A DNA stretch of 32,085 nt from JAWVZH01 sp033722295. GTDB lineage: Bacteria; Bacteroidota; Bacteroidia; Chitinophagales; Saprospiraceae. Positions 7,795 through 16,151 of the stretch are shown here, piece by piece. The position numbers and the translations under genes were made by a program. Every line of letters starts with the position of its first letter. Positions within the stretch are counted from its first letter, which is position 1. Below the pieces are notes generated by a model that saw only the letters and a list, made by a program, of their open reading frames with translations, did no database searches and was not told the origin of the DNA. The DNA is taken from assembly GCA_033722295.1 (NCBI GenBank), contig JAWVZH010000014.1, positions 1 through 32,085 on the forward strand, given 5' to 3'.

Positions 7795-9231
7795 CTACAC
7801 CACTATTTCGTGTATCAATGCATCGTCATCGTTCAATGACTTGAAGAGGCGCTGACGGAATTTTCCTTTACTGTTGACGAGAGTCTTACACATATTATCT
7901 ATAGATGTCATTGATAAAACAGTTTGTATGAAGGCTTCGATAAGGTCATCCACTCCAATACCCAGCTTGTTGAAGTCCCGTCGGTCCATTAACAACAACC
8001 TTTTACTATCGCTGTCCCAGGACCCGTCCTCATTGCGAATGCTGAGATTCGTTCCGAGCATATCCCAGGAAGAAACTTCATCGGTAGGTTTGTCCATCAA
8101 TGGTTTTCTCGCCCGCCTCGCATAAACACAGAGCGGACGGATCCCTTCCCTGGTAGAACAGACCATCATCCTGAGATCCGCTACAAAACTCAGCCCCTTG
8201 GCGTTAGGCATAGTGCCAACATGGTACAATTTCCCTTTGGAACTCAGCGAGCTCCATTCGTAATTGCCGATCAAACTCTGTACGATAAACCGGTCATAAT
8301 TGTGGGCATTCTCCATAAAATCCTTCAATTCGGCATCGTTCATAATGGTGTAGACTCCCTGCCCAGCATTGCTGTAAGGATTCTTGACCACGGCATGTCC
8401 CCCCAATCTCTTGATCCAGAGGGGCACCTCATGCAAACTGACATCCCATATAGTTTCTGGGATGTTGATGACAAGACCTGAGTCACGGAGCTGGGCGTTA
8501 TACATATCATACGCCTTGGCCGCTACCATCTTGTTGCGTCCCCCAGCCAGACAGGCAAGAACAGGGTTAAAAATCCGCGTTTTCGTCAATACAGGAATGC
8601 GATTCCAGGGGCGTTGGGTCACATAGCGGAAAGCAGCTCTAACTTTTTCCCATTTACCATCGATGAGGATCTCGAGAATGCCATCATTGAATCGCGCATG
8701 CTGATCCCATTCGCCATCGTAAAATGGCACCAGAAAGACATCCTCATCAAGACAGTTGGCCAACACCTCGGCATATCCGGAGGTTTCCATATAATTCTTA
8801 TCATACAAAACAGCCACAACCGCATTTTTCACCTTTCCGCGTTTCGATATCATGGGCAGGAAGGATTCCTCGATCAACCTTATGTAACTCCCCTCTTCCA
8901 CATTATCCATCAGTAATGGCATGGACTTCTGACCGCTCGGACAGGAATTGTTCTCTATAACAACCATTTGCTTTTTACCCCCTTCAGTAGTCACATTAAT
9001 GAGATCAGCACCACCCCATTTGAAATAAGAAGTCTGGTTCTTAAGTATTTGCGTCAACTTATTCTTGTTCACCTTGGGATGAAGGTGACAATACCGATTG
9101 ATGATCAGATCCGTCGGGAGATGTAGAAAGTAATGTACAAGGGGATGGATCGTGGCATTCAGAGCTTTGGCATACCAATGACGCTCAGCTTCAAAGCTAC
9201 CTGGGATAATGCGTTGTATTTGTTCAGACAC
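7795..9231 (-). CDS. Uncharacterised ATP-grasp-like protein, first gene of the polyamine operon
   Basis: I do not recognise a named family for this 478-residue protein. The C-terminal half has ATP-grasp hallmarks: VVKNPYSNAGQGVYTI (281-296) resembles the Lys plus glycine-rich loop, RFIVQSLI (314-321) the hinge beta strand, and FVADLRMMV (349-357) the D-x-R metal/nucleotide strand. Residues 85-105 contain IENNSCPSGQKS, a possible substrate-binding segment. The start is a GTG at 9231; the upstream frame reaches a TAA eight codons earlier with no ATG. It is probably a carboxylate-amine ligase acting with the GshB-like protein. A degenerate, non-catalytic homologue cannot be excluded. Confidence 0.7.
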   Translation of the reverse strand: MSEQIQRIIPGSFEAERHWYAKALNATIHPLVHYFLHLPTDLIINRYCHLHPKVNKNKLTQILKNQTSYFKWGGADLINVTTEGGKKQMVVIENNSCPSGQKSMPLLMDNVEEGSYIRLIEESFLPMISKRGKVKNAVVAVLYDKNYMETSGYAEVLANCLDEDVFLVPFYDGEWDQHARFNDGILEILIDGKWEKVRAAFRYVTQRPWNRIPVLTKTRIFNPVLACLAGGRNKMVAAKAYDMYNAQLRDSGLVINIPETIWDVSLHEVPLWIKRLGGHAVVKNPYSNAGQGVYTIMNDAELKDFMENAHNYDRFIVQSLIGNYEWSSLSSKGKLYHVGTMPNAKGLSFVADLRMMVCSTREGIRPLCVYARRARKPLMDKPTDEVSSWDMLGTNLSIRNEDGSWDSDSKRLLLMDRRDFNKLGIGVDDLIEAFIQTVLSMTSIDNMCKTLVNSKGKFRQRLFKSLNDDDALIHEIVV

Positions 9232-9248
9232 GGTCTTCGTTTTGCTTT

Positions 9249-9265
9249 GGTGATATTACATCACC
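9249..9265 (-). promoter_or_regulatory. Inverted repeat just upstream of the six-gene operon
   Basis: GGTGAT and ATCACC form a perfect 6-bp dyad with a 5-base spacer, 17-33 bases before the GTG start of the first operon gene. It could be a repressor operator or a 5' UTR hairpin affecting translation. The rest of 9266-9428 is AT-rich with no perfect TAnnTTTG box on the minus strand. Confidence 0.45.
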
Positions 9266-9428
9266 TCAATATTCTTAAATAGTAAAAAGTCGGAAAACAG
9301 GCAAGGGTAAAGCATATATTCCACATTTCCTGACCTGAAGAAATGACATAGTGTTGATTCAGAACTTAAATCTAAAGGAAAATAATTACTTCTGGCGAGT
9401 TTAACACCTGCCAGTGTAACCTTTTGAC

Positions 9429-9746
9429 CTATCTCTCCACAGGCCCATCCCATTCCAGGATGCCCCGCATCAGATTATAAAGCTCATCGAAGCCCATATC
9501 CGCCATATGTGCACAGGCCGCAGCACTTCGAGCTCCACTTCTACAGTAAACATAATAGGCTTTATCAGGATCCAGATCGGAGATTCCGGTTACAAAGGCT
9601 GAAGGGTCGTGAATGTCCAGATGTACAGCTCCCGGAATAATGCCTCCCCTGAGCTCTTCCGGAGTCCTCACATCCAGAATAACAGCGTCTTCTCGCTCCA
9701 GACCTTTCTTGAAAGCTTCATTATCGATATTCTCAAAAGCTGTCAT
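9429..9746 (-). CDS. Rhodanese-like domain protein
   Basis: A single rhodanese domain of 105 residues. DVRTPEELRGG is near residue 25 and the active-site loop YCRSGARS near residue 68 contains the catalytic Cys, so it can in principle carry a persulfide sulfur. It has no signal peptide and is expected in the cytoplasm. It begins 17 bases after nqrF and is the last gene of the nqr transcript. The physiological partner is unknown; a role in Fe-S or cysteine-sulfur handling for NQR is only a hypothesis. Confidence 0.88.
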   Translation of the reverse strand: MTAFENIDNEAFKKGLEREDAVILDVRTPEELRGGIIPGAVHLDIHDPSAFVTGISDLDPDKAYYVYCRSGARSAAACAHMADMGFDELYNLMRGILEWDGPVER

Positions 9747-9763
9747 AAAGAGGACTTTTTCGA

Positions 9764-11062
9764 TTACCCTCCGAAATCATCGAATGAGATATTCTCATCC
9801 GGCACTCCCAATTCGTCAAGCGCCTTAATGACCGAGGCATTCATAGCAGGTGGCCCACAAAAATAATATTCGATCTCTTCAGGCTCAGGGTGATCCTTGA
9901 GGTACTGTTCATAGCACACCGGCATGATATATCCTACAAATCCATCGCCTTCATCATCGATATCCTTTTTCTCATTCCAGTTATCCTCGGGAAGAGGATT
10001 ATCCAACGAAACGTAGAACCTGAAATTCGGAAACTCCTTCTCGATCTGGCGAAACTCTTCTATGTAGAACAATTCCCGCCTGGTTCGCCCGCCATACCAG
10101 AATGATACCTTCCTGTCCGTTGTTTTCAGAGTATGGAACAAGTGAAAAAGGTGCGATCTCAGCGGCGCCATGCCAGCACCACCACCTATGTAGACCATTT
10201 CTTTGTTGGTGTCCTTTATAAAGAATTCTCCATAAGGACCAGAAATCGTGCATTTATCACCAGGCTTCAGACTAAAGGTATATGAGGAACAAACCCCAGG
10301 ATTGACCGGCATCCAGTCATTCTTGGCTCTGTCCCACGGCGGTGTCGCAATACGTATGTTCAACTTGACAATATTTCCCTCGGCAGGATGGTTGGCCATC
10401 GAATAAGCTCTGAACTGCTCCTCATCATTGACCATCTTCAGATCCCAAAGTTTGAATTTATCCCATTCGGACTGGAACTTATCCGGAGAATCGTGATAAT
10501 CAGGATGCGCTGTAATATCAATGTCCTTAAAATCTACATTACATACTGGCAAATCGATCTTAACATAACCTCCAGCCTTAAAATCAAGCGACTCTCCTTC
10601 CGGGAGCTTGACGACAAACTGTTTGATAAAAGAAGCCACGTTATAATTTTCGATAACCTCACATTCCCATTTCTTGATACCAAAGATCTCTTCAGGAACC
10701 CTGATCTCCATATCCTCCCTGACCTTCACCTGGCACGCCAGTCTTTTGTTCTCGGCCGCTTCCTTTCTGGTCAGGTGATTCAATTCCGTTGGCAACACAT
10801 CACCACCACCGGAGTCCACATAACATTCACACATTGCACAGGTACCTCCACCTCCACAAGCAGAAGGCAAGAATATGCTTTGGTCTGAAAGCACGCCCAA
10901 CAAAGTCGAACCAGGCTGAACCTGGAGCGGATTGTCTTCATCGCCATTAACAATGATATCGACCTTCCCCTGGGGCACCAACCTCCTACGTGCGAAGATC
11001 AGCATGAACGATAGTAGGAGAATGACACTACTGAAAACTAGTATAGCAAGTACTATGGACAT
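9764..11062 (-). CDS. nqrF: Na+-translocating NADH:quinone reductase subunit F
   Basis: NqrF is the NADH-oxidising entry subunit. The 432-residue protein has one N-terminal membrane anchor (about residues 3-24), a plant-type [2Fe-2S] ferredoxin domain with C69, C75, C78 and C110, an FAD-binding RAYSMANHP motif (218-226), and the NADH-binding GGGAGMAP loop (293-300). The C-terminus (DDFGG) is typical of the ferredoxin reductase module. The gene follows nqrE by 12 bases and precedes the rhodanese gene by 17 bases. Length and cofactor ligands are intact. Confidence 0.97.
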   Translation of the reverse strand: MSIVLAILVFSSVILLLSFMLIFARRRLVPQGKVDIIVNGDEDNPLQVQPGSTLLGVLSDQSIFLPSACGGGGTCAMCECYVDSGGGDVLPTELNHLTRKEAAENKRLACQVKVREDMEIRVPEEIFGIKKWECEVIENYNVASFIKQFVVKLPEGESLDFKAGGYVKIDLPVCNVDFKDIDITAHPDYHDSPDKFQSEWDKFKLWDLKMVNDEEQFRAYSMANHPAEGNIVKLNIRIATPPWDRAKNDWMPVNPGVCSSYTFSLKPGDKCTISGPYGEFFIKDTNKEMVYIGGGAGMAPLRSHLFHLFHTLKTTDRKVSFWYGGRTRRELFYIEEFRQIEKEFPNFRFYVSLDNPLPEDNWNEKKDIDDEGDGFVGYIMPVCYEQYLKDHPEPEEIEYYFCGPPAMNASVIKALDELGVPDENISFDDFGG

Positions 11063-11074
11063 CTTCTCAATATT

Positions 11075-11683
11075 TTACTGTGCTGCAAAAGCAGCAGGAT
11101 CAATTCCTAATAAACTTAAAAATGCAAGACCCATCAATCCAGTCAGGATAAAGGCCATACCCAATCCACGCAATGGTGCCGGAACTGCAGAATATCGCAT
11201 TTTCTCGCGAATGGCTGCGATAGCAACAACGGCCAAGAACCAGCCAACGCCACCGCCTAATCCAAATGCCAGTGATTCACTAAAGTTATACTCGCGAGAA
11301 ACCATGAAAAGCGAACCACCAAGGATCGCACAGTTAACCGTAATGAGCGGCAGGAATATTCCCAGACTCGTATAAAGTGCCGGAGAAAATTTTTCTATGA
11401 TCATCTCCACCAACTGTACCATGGACGCAATTACAGCGATGAAAAGAATGAACCTCAGAAATGTAAGATCCATTCCGAATAAACCGCTTTCACTCAATAA
11501 GTATTCATTTATAATCCAGTTGATTGGCATTGTGATACCCAATACGAAGATCACTGCCATACCCAGGCCAACAGCCGTTTTGATCGTCTTCGATACTGCC
11601 AGGTAAGAACACATACCAAGGAAATAGGCTAAAACCATGTTCTCTATAAATGCTGCCTTGATGAATATGTTGACTAATTCCAT
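11075..11683 (-). CDS. nqrE: Na+-translocating NADH:quinone reductase subunit E
   Basis: This integral membrane subunit has 202 residues and about six transmembrane helices. The N-terminal signature ENMVLAYFLGMCSYLAVSKT includes the Cys that, with its counterpart in NqrD, holds the intramembrane iron cofactor in the NQR/RNF families. A second Cys in TVNCAILGGSLF is in the pseudo-symmetric half. It helps form the path carrying electrons across the membrane from NqrF to the NqrC flavin. It lies between nqrD (19 bases) and nqrF (12 bases). Confidence 0.96.
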   Translation of the reverse strand: MELVNIFIKAAFIENMVLAYFLGMCSYLAVSKTIKTAVGLGMAVIFVLGITMPINWIINEYLLSESGLFGMDLTFLRFILFIAVIASMVQLVEMIIEKFSPALYTSLGIFLPLITVNCAILGGSLFMVSREYNFSESLAFGLGGGVGWFLAVVAIAAIREKMRYSAVPAPLRGLGMAFILTGLMGLAFLSLLGIDPAAFAAQ

Positions 11684-11702
11684 TTTTTATACTTTTTTAT
11701 GA

Positions 11703-12419
11703 TCACGAAATGTCTACCAACTTGGTGTTGCGTGACCTTTGTATCCAAATGATAATACCTATGACGAACATCGCCGCTGCCGGGAGCACCATGAGGTTGT
11801 TGTTGCTGTACCAACCGAGGAATGACAATTCCTGCGTATTGAGCATATATTCTGCCGTTGGGCCAATGATCTTCCACTCCAATGGACTTCCGGCAAAGAG
11901 TGAACCTTTTCCGAACAATTCACGGGCCAAGGCCACCATAATGAGTATCGCACCGTAACCCAGACCATTCCCCAAACCGTCCAGAAAAGAACGCCATGGT
12001 TTATTAGCCATGGCAAATGCCTCCAATCTCCCCATGATAATGCAATTGGTAATAATCAGACCGATAAATACCGACAGCTGTTTGTATACGGTATAATTCA
12101 TCGCCTTCAGTGTCAATTCCACAACGGTCACGAGAAAAGCAATGATGACCAACTGGACGATCATTCTCACCTGCTTGGGTATATAGTTTCTCAAAAGTGA
12201 GGTGGAAAGGTTGGCAAATGACAGTACAAATATCACTGCTATAGACATAATGACCGATGGATATATCAATGTGGTCACCGCCAATGCAGAGCATATACCC
12301 AAAACCTGCACGGTGATCGGGTTATTGTCATCGAGGGGATCAGTTATGAGCTTTCTCTCTTTCTTCCCGAATATGGGTTCCTTTTCTTTAACTTCTTGCT
12401 TAATTGCAGTCTCCGCCAT
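11703..12419 (-). CDS. nqrD: Na+-translocating NADH:quinone reductase subunit D
   Basis: The 238-residue membrane subunit is homologous to NqrE. The two conserved half-site motifs are QVLGICSALAVTT and ITNCIIMGRLEA, each with a Cys for the shared iron site. Five to six transmembrane helices are apparent. The N-terminal 30 residues are charged (EVKEKEPIFGKKERKLI) and lie outside the membrane; this is somewhat longer than the usual 205-215 residue form. The start overlaps the nqrC stop as TAATG, indicating coupled translation. Confidence 0.96.
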   Translation of the reverse strand: MAETAIKQEVKEKEPIFGKKERKLITDPLDDNNPITVQVLGICSALAVTTLIYPSVIMSIAVIFVLSFANLSTSLLRNYIPKQVRMIVQLVIIAFLVTVVELTLKAMNYTVYKQLSVFIGLIITNCIIMGRLEAFAMANKPWRSFLDGLGNGLGYGAILIMVALARELFGKGSLFAGSPLEWKIIGPTAEYMLNTQELSFLGWYSNNNLMVLPAAAMFVIGIIIWIQRSRNTKLVDIS

Positions 12420-13168
12420 TATCCTTCAGATTTTACATTTTTGAAAAATGGTTGATAGTACTTGATACCACGGTAGAGCATTTCTGTCACCCCATCTGCC
12501 GTTACTGTCGCTCCAGAGATGCCATCCACTTCATACCTCTCGTTCTTGGCACCTCCTTTTCTCACATACACGGAAGTATATTCACCTTCTTCGTTGTATA
12601 TCTTTTTGCCTTTGAACTGGGCAGCAAAACTGGGATTATCCTTGATCTCCGCACCAAGTCCCGGAGTTTCACCCTTATGATCGAAGGAGGCCCCAGCTAC
12701 AGTTTCAAAGTCTTCCTTAAGGGCTATGTTACCCCAGATCTCATCCCAAAGTCCACTGCCTCGCACAGATACGATATAAAATTTGGTATCGTCATTTTTA
12801 TAGATAAAAACTGGCAATATGCGGTCGGCTTCCGGTTTCTTCTTCTCCTTGGCCATATCGACATGTTCAGCTTTACCACCTTTATATCCACGTGCTTCTA
12901 CTTCCTCAGGAGACACGATGTTGCCTTCCATATCGACCACTCTCTGCTCCACCCTGTTGTCAAAGATCTCAAGAATCCTTTCATCCGACATATCTTCTAT
13001 CTCTGTATCGAACTCGGATTCAATCGCAGCAAGAATTGCCCTTTTATTAAAAATGGCTTCATTTCTCTTGTGGGTATCACTCAATGCAGTTGACATAGAT
13101 GACAGAACAAGCGCCACCACTGCAGTGAGTATGAAAACGAAGATTATGATATACCTGTTACTATGCAC
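12419..13168 (-). CDS. nqrC: Na+-translocating NADH:quinone reductase subunit C
   Basis: NqrC has one N-terminal membrane helix (about residues 6-26) and a periplasmic FMN-binding domain. The covalent FMN attachment motif SGAT is at 218-221 (T221) within DGISGATVTADGV, and GETPGLGAEI (166-175) is the conserved loop. It would need the ApbE flavin transferase, which is not encoded in this window. The 249-residue length is typical. The start is a GTG at 13168 that overlaps the nqrB stop by 8 bases. Confidence 0.95.
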   Translation of the reverse strand: MHSNRYIIIFVFILTAVVALVLSSMSTALSDTHKRNEAIFNKRAILAAIESEFDTEIEDMSDERILEIFDNRVEQRVVDMEGNIVSPEEVEARGYKGGKAEHVDMAKEKKKPEADRILPVFIYKNDDTKFYIVSVRGSGLWDEIWGNIALKEDFETVAGASFDHKGETPGLGAEIKDNPSFAAQFKGKKIYNEEGEYTSVYVRKGGAKNERYEVDGISGATVTADGVTEMLYRGIKYYQPFFKNVKSEG

Positions 13169-14411
13169 GTTGTAATCGTTTTTTCATATTGCCACTCAGG
13201 ATCATGTGATCGATGAGCGGTGAGAATGTATTCATTAACAATATGGCCAACATCCAGCCTTCAGGATATGCGGGATTAAGCACACGAATGATCATACCTA
13301 AAAAGCCGATCAAAAAGCCATATATCCACTTACCCCGGTTTGTGCTGGTTGCGGTCACCGGATCGGTGGCCATAAATGCCATGGCAAAAAAGAAACTTCC
13401 CATCCAAAACTGATAGTACCAAGGTACTTCCATGAATGGTGTCGCTCCCCAGACATTCAGCAACATCGCCATTACTGCACCTCCCAGTACCATGCTAACC
13501 ATGATCCGCCAACTGGCCACCCGAGTGAAGATCAGAAATAGAGCTCCCGCAATGATAAGTGGCTTACACGTTTCACCGATGGATCCCGGGATCGTTCCCC
13601 ACCACATTTGTGTGGTCGTGTAAACCTCGGTCACTCTGTCCCAACCACCCTGAAAAGCCAGACTCAATGGGGTGGCACCTGTGTATCCATCTGCAACAAC
13701 TAGATCAGGGTTGAAAGTTTCCCAACCAAAGGCAGAAAATATCGGATTGAAGAAGTTGAGATGCCACCAGCCATACTCGACTGATGCCCCTACCTCAGTA
13801 CTCGCCAATCCGGAGACCCAGACCTCATCGCCGCTTATAGTCGTAGGATACGCGAAGAAGACAAAAACTCTTGCCAACAACGCAATATTCCAAATATTCA
13901 TTCCTGTACCTCCAAACGCCTCTTTGCCGATCAATACCGCAAAAGCAACAGATAAGGCCAGTATCCAGAGTGGCAGATCGGGTGGCATGATCAAGGGGAT
14001 CAAAGCTCCCGACACCAAAAAACCTTCCTCGATGGAATGGCCCTTTTTGGAAGCAAAATAAAACTCAATACCGAGTCCCACAACGTGAGTAACAATGAAG
14101 ATCGGCAGGAGTTGAATCAGGCCATAGGCCAGTTTTACATTAAACCCACTCAGGAATGAGGTGTACTCTCCAAGAGCAATGAAATGTTGATGACCAATAT
14201 TATAACAACCGAAGATGTAGCATAACTGCAACGCCAAAACGACAAAGACCATCAATCTCTTCAAGTCCATATTATCTCTGATATGGACACCCCCTTTCGT
14301 CACGCTATTCGGCACGTATAAAAAGGTGAAAAATCCATCATACAGGGTGTGTAATAAAGGGCTTTTCTCCTTGTCCGGTTCTAATCCTTTTATAAATTTT
14401 AGTAAACCCAT
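13161..14411 (-). CDS. nqrB: Na+-translocating NADH:quinone reductase subunit B
   Basis: NqrB is the main sodium-channel subunit, with about ten transmembrane helices in 416 residues. The covalent FMN site is DGYTGATPL (241-249, FMN on T247). GKEAFGGTGMNIWN near residue 163 is a family-conserved region, and the C-terminal MSFFFAMAFMATDPVTA-like block is typical (FFAMAFMATDPVTATST). It starts 12 bases after nqrA and overlaps nqrC. Nothing appears truncated. Confidence 0.96.
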   Translation of the reverse strand: MGLLKFIKGLEPDKEKSPLLHTLYDGFFTFLYVPNSVTKGGVHIRDNMDLKRLMVFVVLALQLCYIFGCYNIGHQHFIALGEYTSFLSGFNVKLAYGLIQLLPIFIVTHVVGLGIEFYFASKKGHSIEEGFLVSGALIPLIMPPDLPLWILALSVAFAVLIGKEAFGGTGMNIWNIALLARVFVFFAYPTTISGDEVWVSGLASTEVGASVEYGWWHLNFFNPIFSAFGWETFNPDLVVADGYTGATPLSLAFQGGWDRVTEVYTTTQMWWGTIPGSIGETCKPLIIAGALFLIFTRVASWRIMVSMVLGGAVMAMLLNVWGATPFMEVPWYYQFWMGSFFFAMAFMATDPVTATSTNRGKWIYGFLIGFLGMIIRVLNPAYPEGWMLAILLMNTFSPLIDHMILSGNMKKRLQRA

Positions 14412-14423
14412 TTTCCTTTTTTA

Positions 14424-16013
14424 TTAGCTCTGTTCCCTAACCATATCCAAACCATCACGGAGAATCTTCTGAAGCGGTTGTTTTGATGTACAAGCAAACT
14501 CGCACAATGCCACATCTTCCTCGCTCAGTTCGTGGATACCCAGTCCTTCCATTCTCTCAAAATCGTTGGTTATGATCGCCTTCATCAATGCCTGTAAATA
14601 GATATCCATAGGCAAGAGTTTTTCATACTGACCTGTCACTACAAAAGCCCTTTTCTCGCCATGCGTATTCGTGTCCGCCTCATATCTGAGATCTGAAAAT
14701 AGTCGATTGGGATATGTACCTGAAACCGATGGTCTTAATGAATGGGGTATCAACCAACCGAACATCTCATAATAATCGCCTTCTTCCAATACCGTCAACT
14801 GATCATCAAAAGAACGCATAAAACCTTCCTTACCCATCTTCTTGCCGCTCAGTACGTCTCCTGATACGAATCTGTAATCATCCTTTTCGATATCACCTAC
14901 AAGATCGCTTATGCGTGCGCCTGCCCTGGTTTTTACATATCCTGTTTCTGCAAGAGGAGCACCTGTCAGGGCGATGGTACGCTCATTATTGAATCTTCCC
15001 GTATTGAACAGGTGACCAAGTACCAGAATGTCCTGTACACCGAGACACCACACTACATCACCCACTTTTATTGGAGCGATATGATGGATCTGAACTCCGA
15101 CATTTCCAGCAGGGTGTTTCCCATAGAACCACTTCTTCTCAACATCCCTCGCGTTGACAAATTCCTCAGCAGCCATCTCTTTGGCGTCAAGTCCCAGATA
15201 GACCTTGCCATCGGTCAATTGATTGAGGACATCCAATCCTTTCTGAAAGTCTTCTCCCCTCCCATCAACAATGAAATTGTTATCCGGAGCCAAAGGCCCC
15301 GTGTCAAAAGTGGAGACAAATATGTTCTTTGGAGTTACGTCAGGCTCAGGAACAACGTCAAATGGTCTTTGGCGCAATAGTGTCCAGGCTCCGCTTTTCT
15401 TCATGAATTCTATGACCTCCTTGCGATTCTCCAGCGAAGGAACCGTATGTTGTACAAATTTCTGATCGGAGTCGGCAAGAATGACCACCTCGGCAATAGA
15501 GCGCTTTTCTCCTCTGTTAAGTTCTATGAATTCACCACTGACCGGGCTGACATACAGGATTTCTGGGCGCTTCTTATCGTAGAATAAGGGCGTCCCTGCC
15601 TTCACTTCCTGCCCCTCCTCGACCATCATTTTCGGTATCGGTGAGATGCCTTCAAAGTCAGGCGGTTGAACAGCAAAAGTCTTCACTTCCCTTTGAAGCC
15701 ACTTTTTCTCAGCTTTACCTTCCAAAAGAATATCATGTCCTTTCTTCAAGACAAAAACTTCATCGGCTTCCTTTGGCAAGTCCAATTTATTTCCCAATCT
15801 CCAATTCCATATTCCAAAACCTGATGAAGACACTCCCTGCTTCGTGGCTTCGACAGTAATCAGATTTGATGCCAGATTGGACATGACAGCCAGGAATAAT
15901 AATACAGCCACAAGGCCTAGAAACCAACCCCATGAAGAAGGACTCAATCCGTCTTGAGCGGCAACTTCCTTTACCGCCAGGAGGCATAACAACAGGACTA
16001 ATCTAAATTTCAA
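14424..16013 (-). CDS. nqrA: Na+-translocating NADH:quinone reductase subunit A with N-terminal membrane-targeting extension
   Basis: The NqrA core aligns from about residue 87 (FVLKKGHDI corresponds to the usual IKIKKGLDL start). It includes FYDKKRPEI, INRGEKR-like ELNRGEKRS and LTGAPLAETGY, and accounts for about 443 residues, the normal full length. Before it lie about 86 extra residues: a signal-peptide-like start (charged MKFR, hydrophobic 5-14, ending VAAQ at 17-20), a strong transmembrane segment (28-51) and a linker. The start is TTG at 16013; an upstream in-frame TAA seven codons earlier allows no longer form. A downstream ATG at residue 44 would remove most of the extension. The first nqr gene, with its promoter at 16061-16088. 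Confidence 0.93.
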   Translation of the reverse strand: MKFRLVLLLCLLAVKEVAAQDGLSPSSWGWFLGLVAVLLFLAVMSNLASNLITVEATKQGVSSSGFGIWNWRLGNKLDLPKEADEVFVLKKGHDILLEGKAEKKWLQREVKTFAVQPPDFEGISPIPKMMVEEGQEVKAGTPLFYDKKRPEILYVSPVSGEFIELNRGEKRSIAEVVILADSDQKFVQHTVPSLENRKEVIEFMKKSGAWTLLRQRPFDVVPEPDVTPKNIFVSTFDTGPLAPDNNFIVDGRGEDFQKGLDVLNQLTDGKVYLGLDAKEMAAEEFVNARDVEKKWFYGKHPAGNVGVQIHHIAPIKVGDVVWCLGVQDILVLGHLFNTGRFNNERTIALTGAPLAETGYVKTRAGARISDLVGDIEKDDYRFVSGDVLSGKKMGKEGFMRSFDDQLTVLEEGDYYEMFGWLIPHSLRPSVSGTYPNRLFSDLRYEADTNTHGEKRAFVVTGQYEKLLPMDIYLQALMKAIITNDFERMEGLGIHELSEEDVALCEFACTSKQPLQKILRDGLDMVREQS

Positions 16014-16060
16014 AACGCCTGATTTTTTGGATTACAACAAACCCTTTTTAAAAACTGCCG

Positions 16061-16088
16061 CAAAGATAGAAAGCTTTAAATAATCAAA
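16061..16088 (-). promoter_or_regulatory. Bacteroidota-type promoter of the nqr operon
   Basis: On the minus strand, TTTG (16088-16085), a 16-base spacer and TATCTTTG (16068-16061) match the TTTG / TAnnTTTG promoter of the Bacteroidota primary sigma factor. The -7 box is perfect and the spacer slightly short. Transcription would start about 16054, giving a leader of about 40 bases before the TTG start of nqrA. Confidence 0.65.
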
Positions 16089-16151
16089 CTTCTATGAACA
16101 TCGGAATTAGCTTTTTCTTCTAATCTATATAAAATCTAAATAAGAATGGAA

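Noticed and set aside
9392..9414. CTGGC...GCCAG inverted repeat after the rhodanese gene as an nqr operon terminator
   Set aside because: The stem is only 5 bp with a 13-base loop and no T-run; too weak to call.
9256..9453. A 65-codon minus-strand frame between the rhodanese gene and the polyamine operon
   Set aside because: It overlaps the rhodanese 3' end in another frame, has low-complexity, non-protein-like composition and fits an intergenic leader region better.
10388..10888. A 166-codon plus-strand frame opposite nqrF
   Set aside because: It is a shadow of nqrF, which carries all expected cofactor motifs.
12404..13093. A 229-codon plus-strand frame opposite nqrC
   Set aside because: It is antisense to a gene with intact FMN motifs and has no family features; its length reflects codon composition of nqrC.
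13582..13593. GATCCCGGGATC palindrome resembling the intergenic repeat core
   Set aside because: It lies inside nqrB, lacks the ACCCC/GGGGT core and the AT arms, and is explained by coding sequence.
16014..16151. Riboswitch between pnuC and nqrA
   Set aside because: No TPP or other conserved aptamer motif is visible; the region is AT-rich and explained by the nqr promoter.
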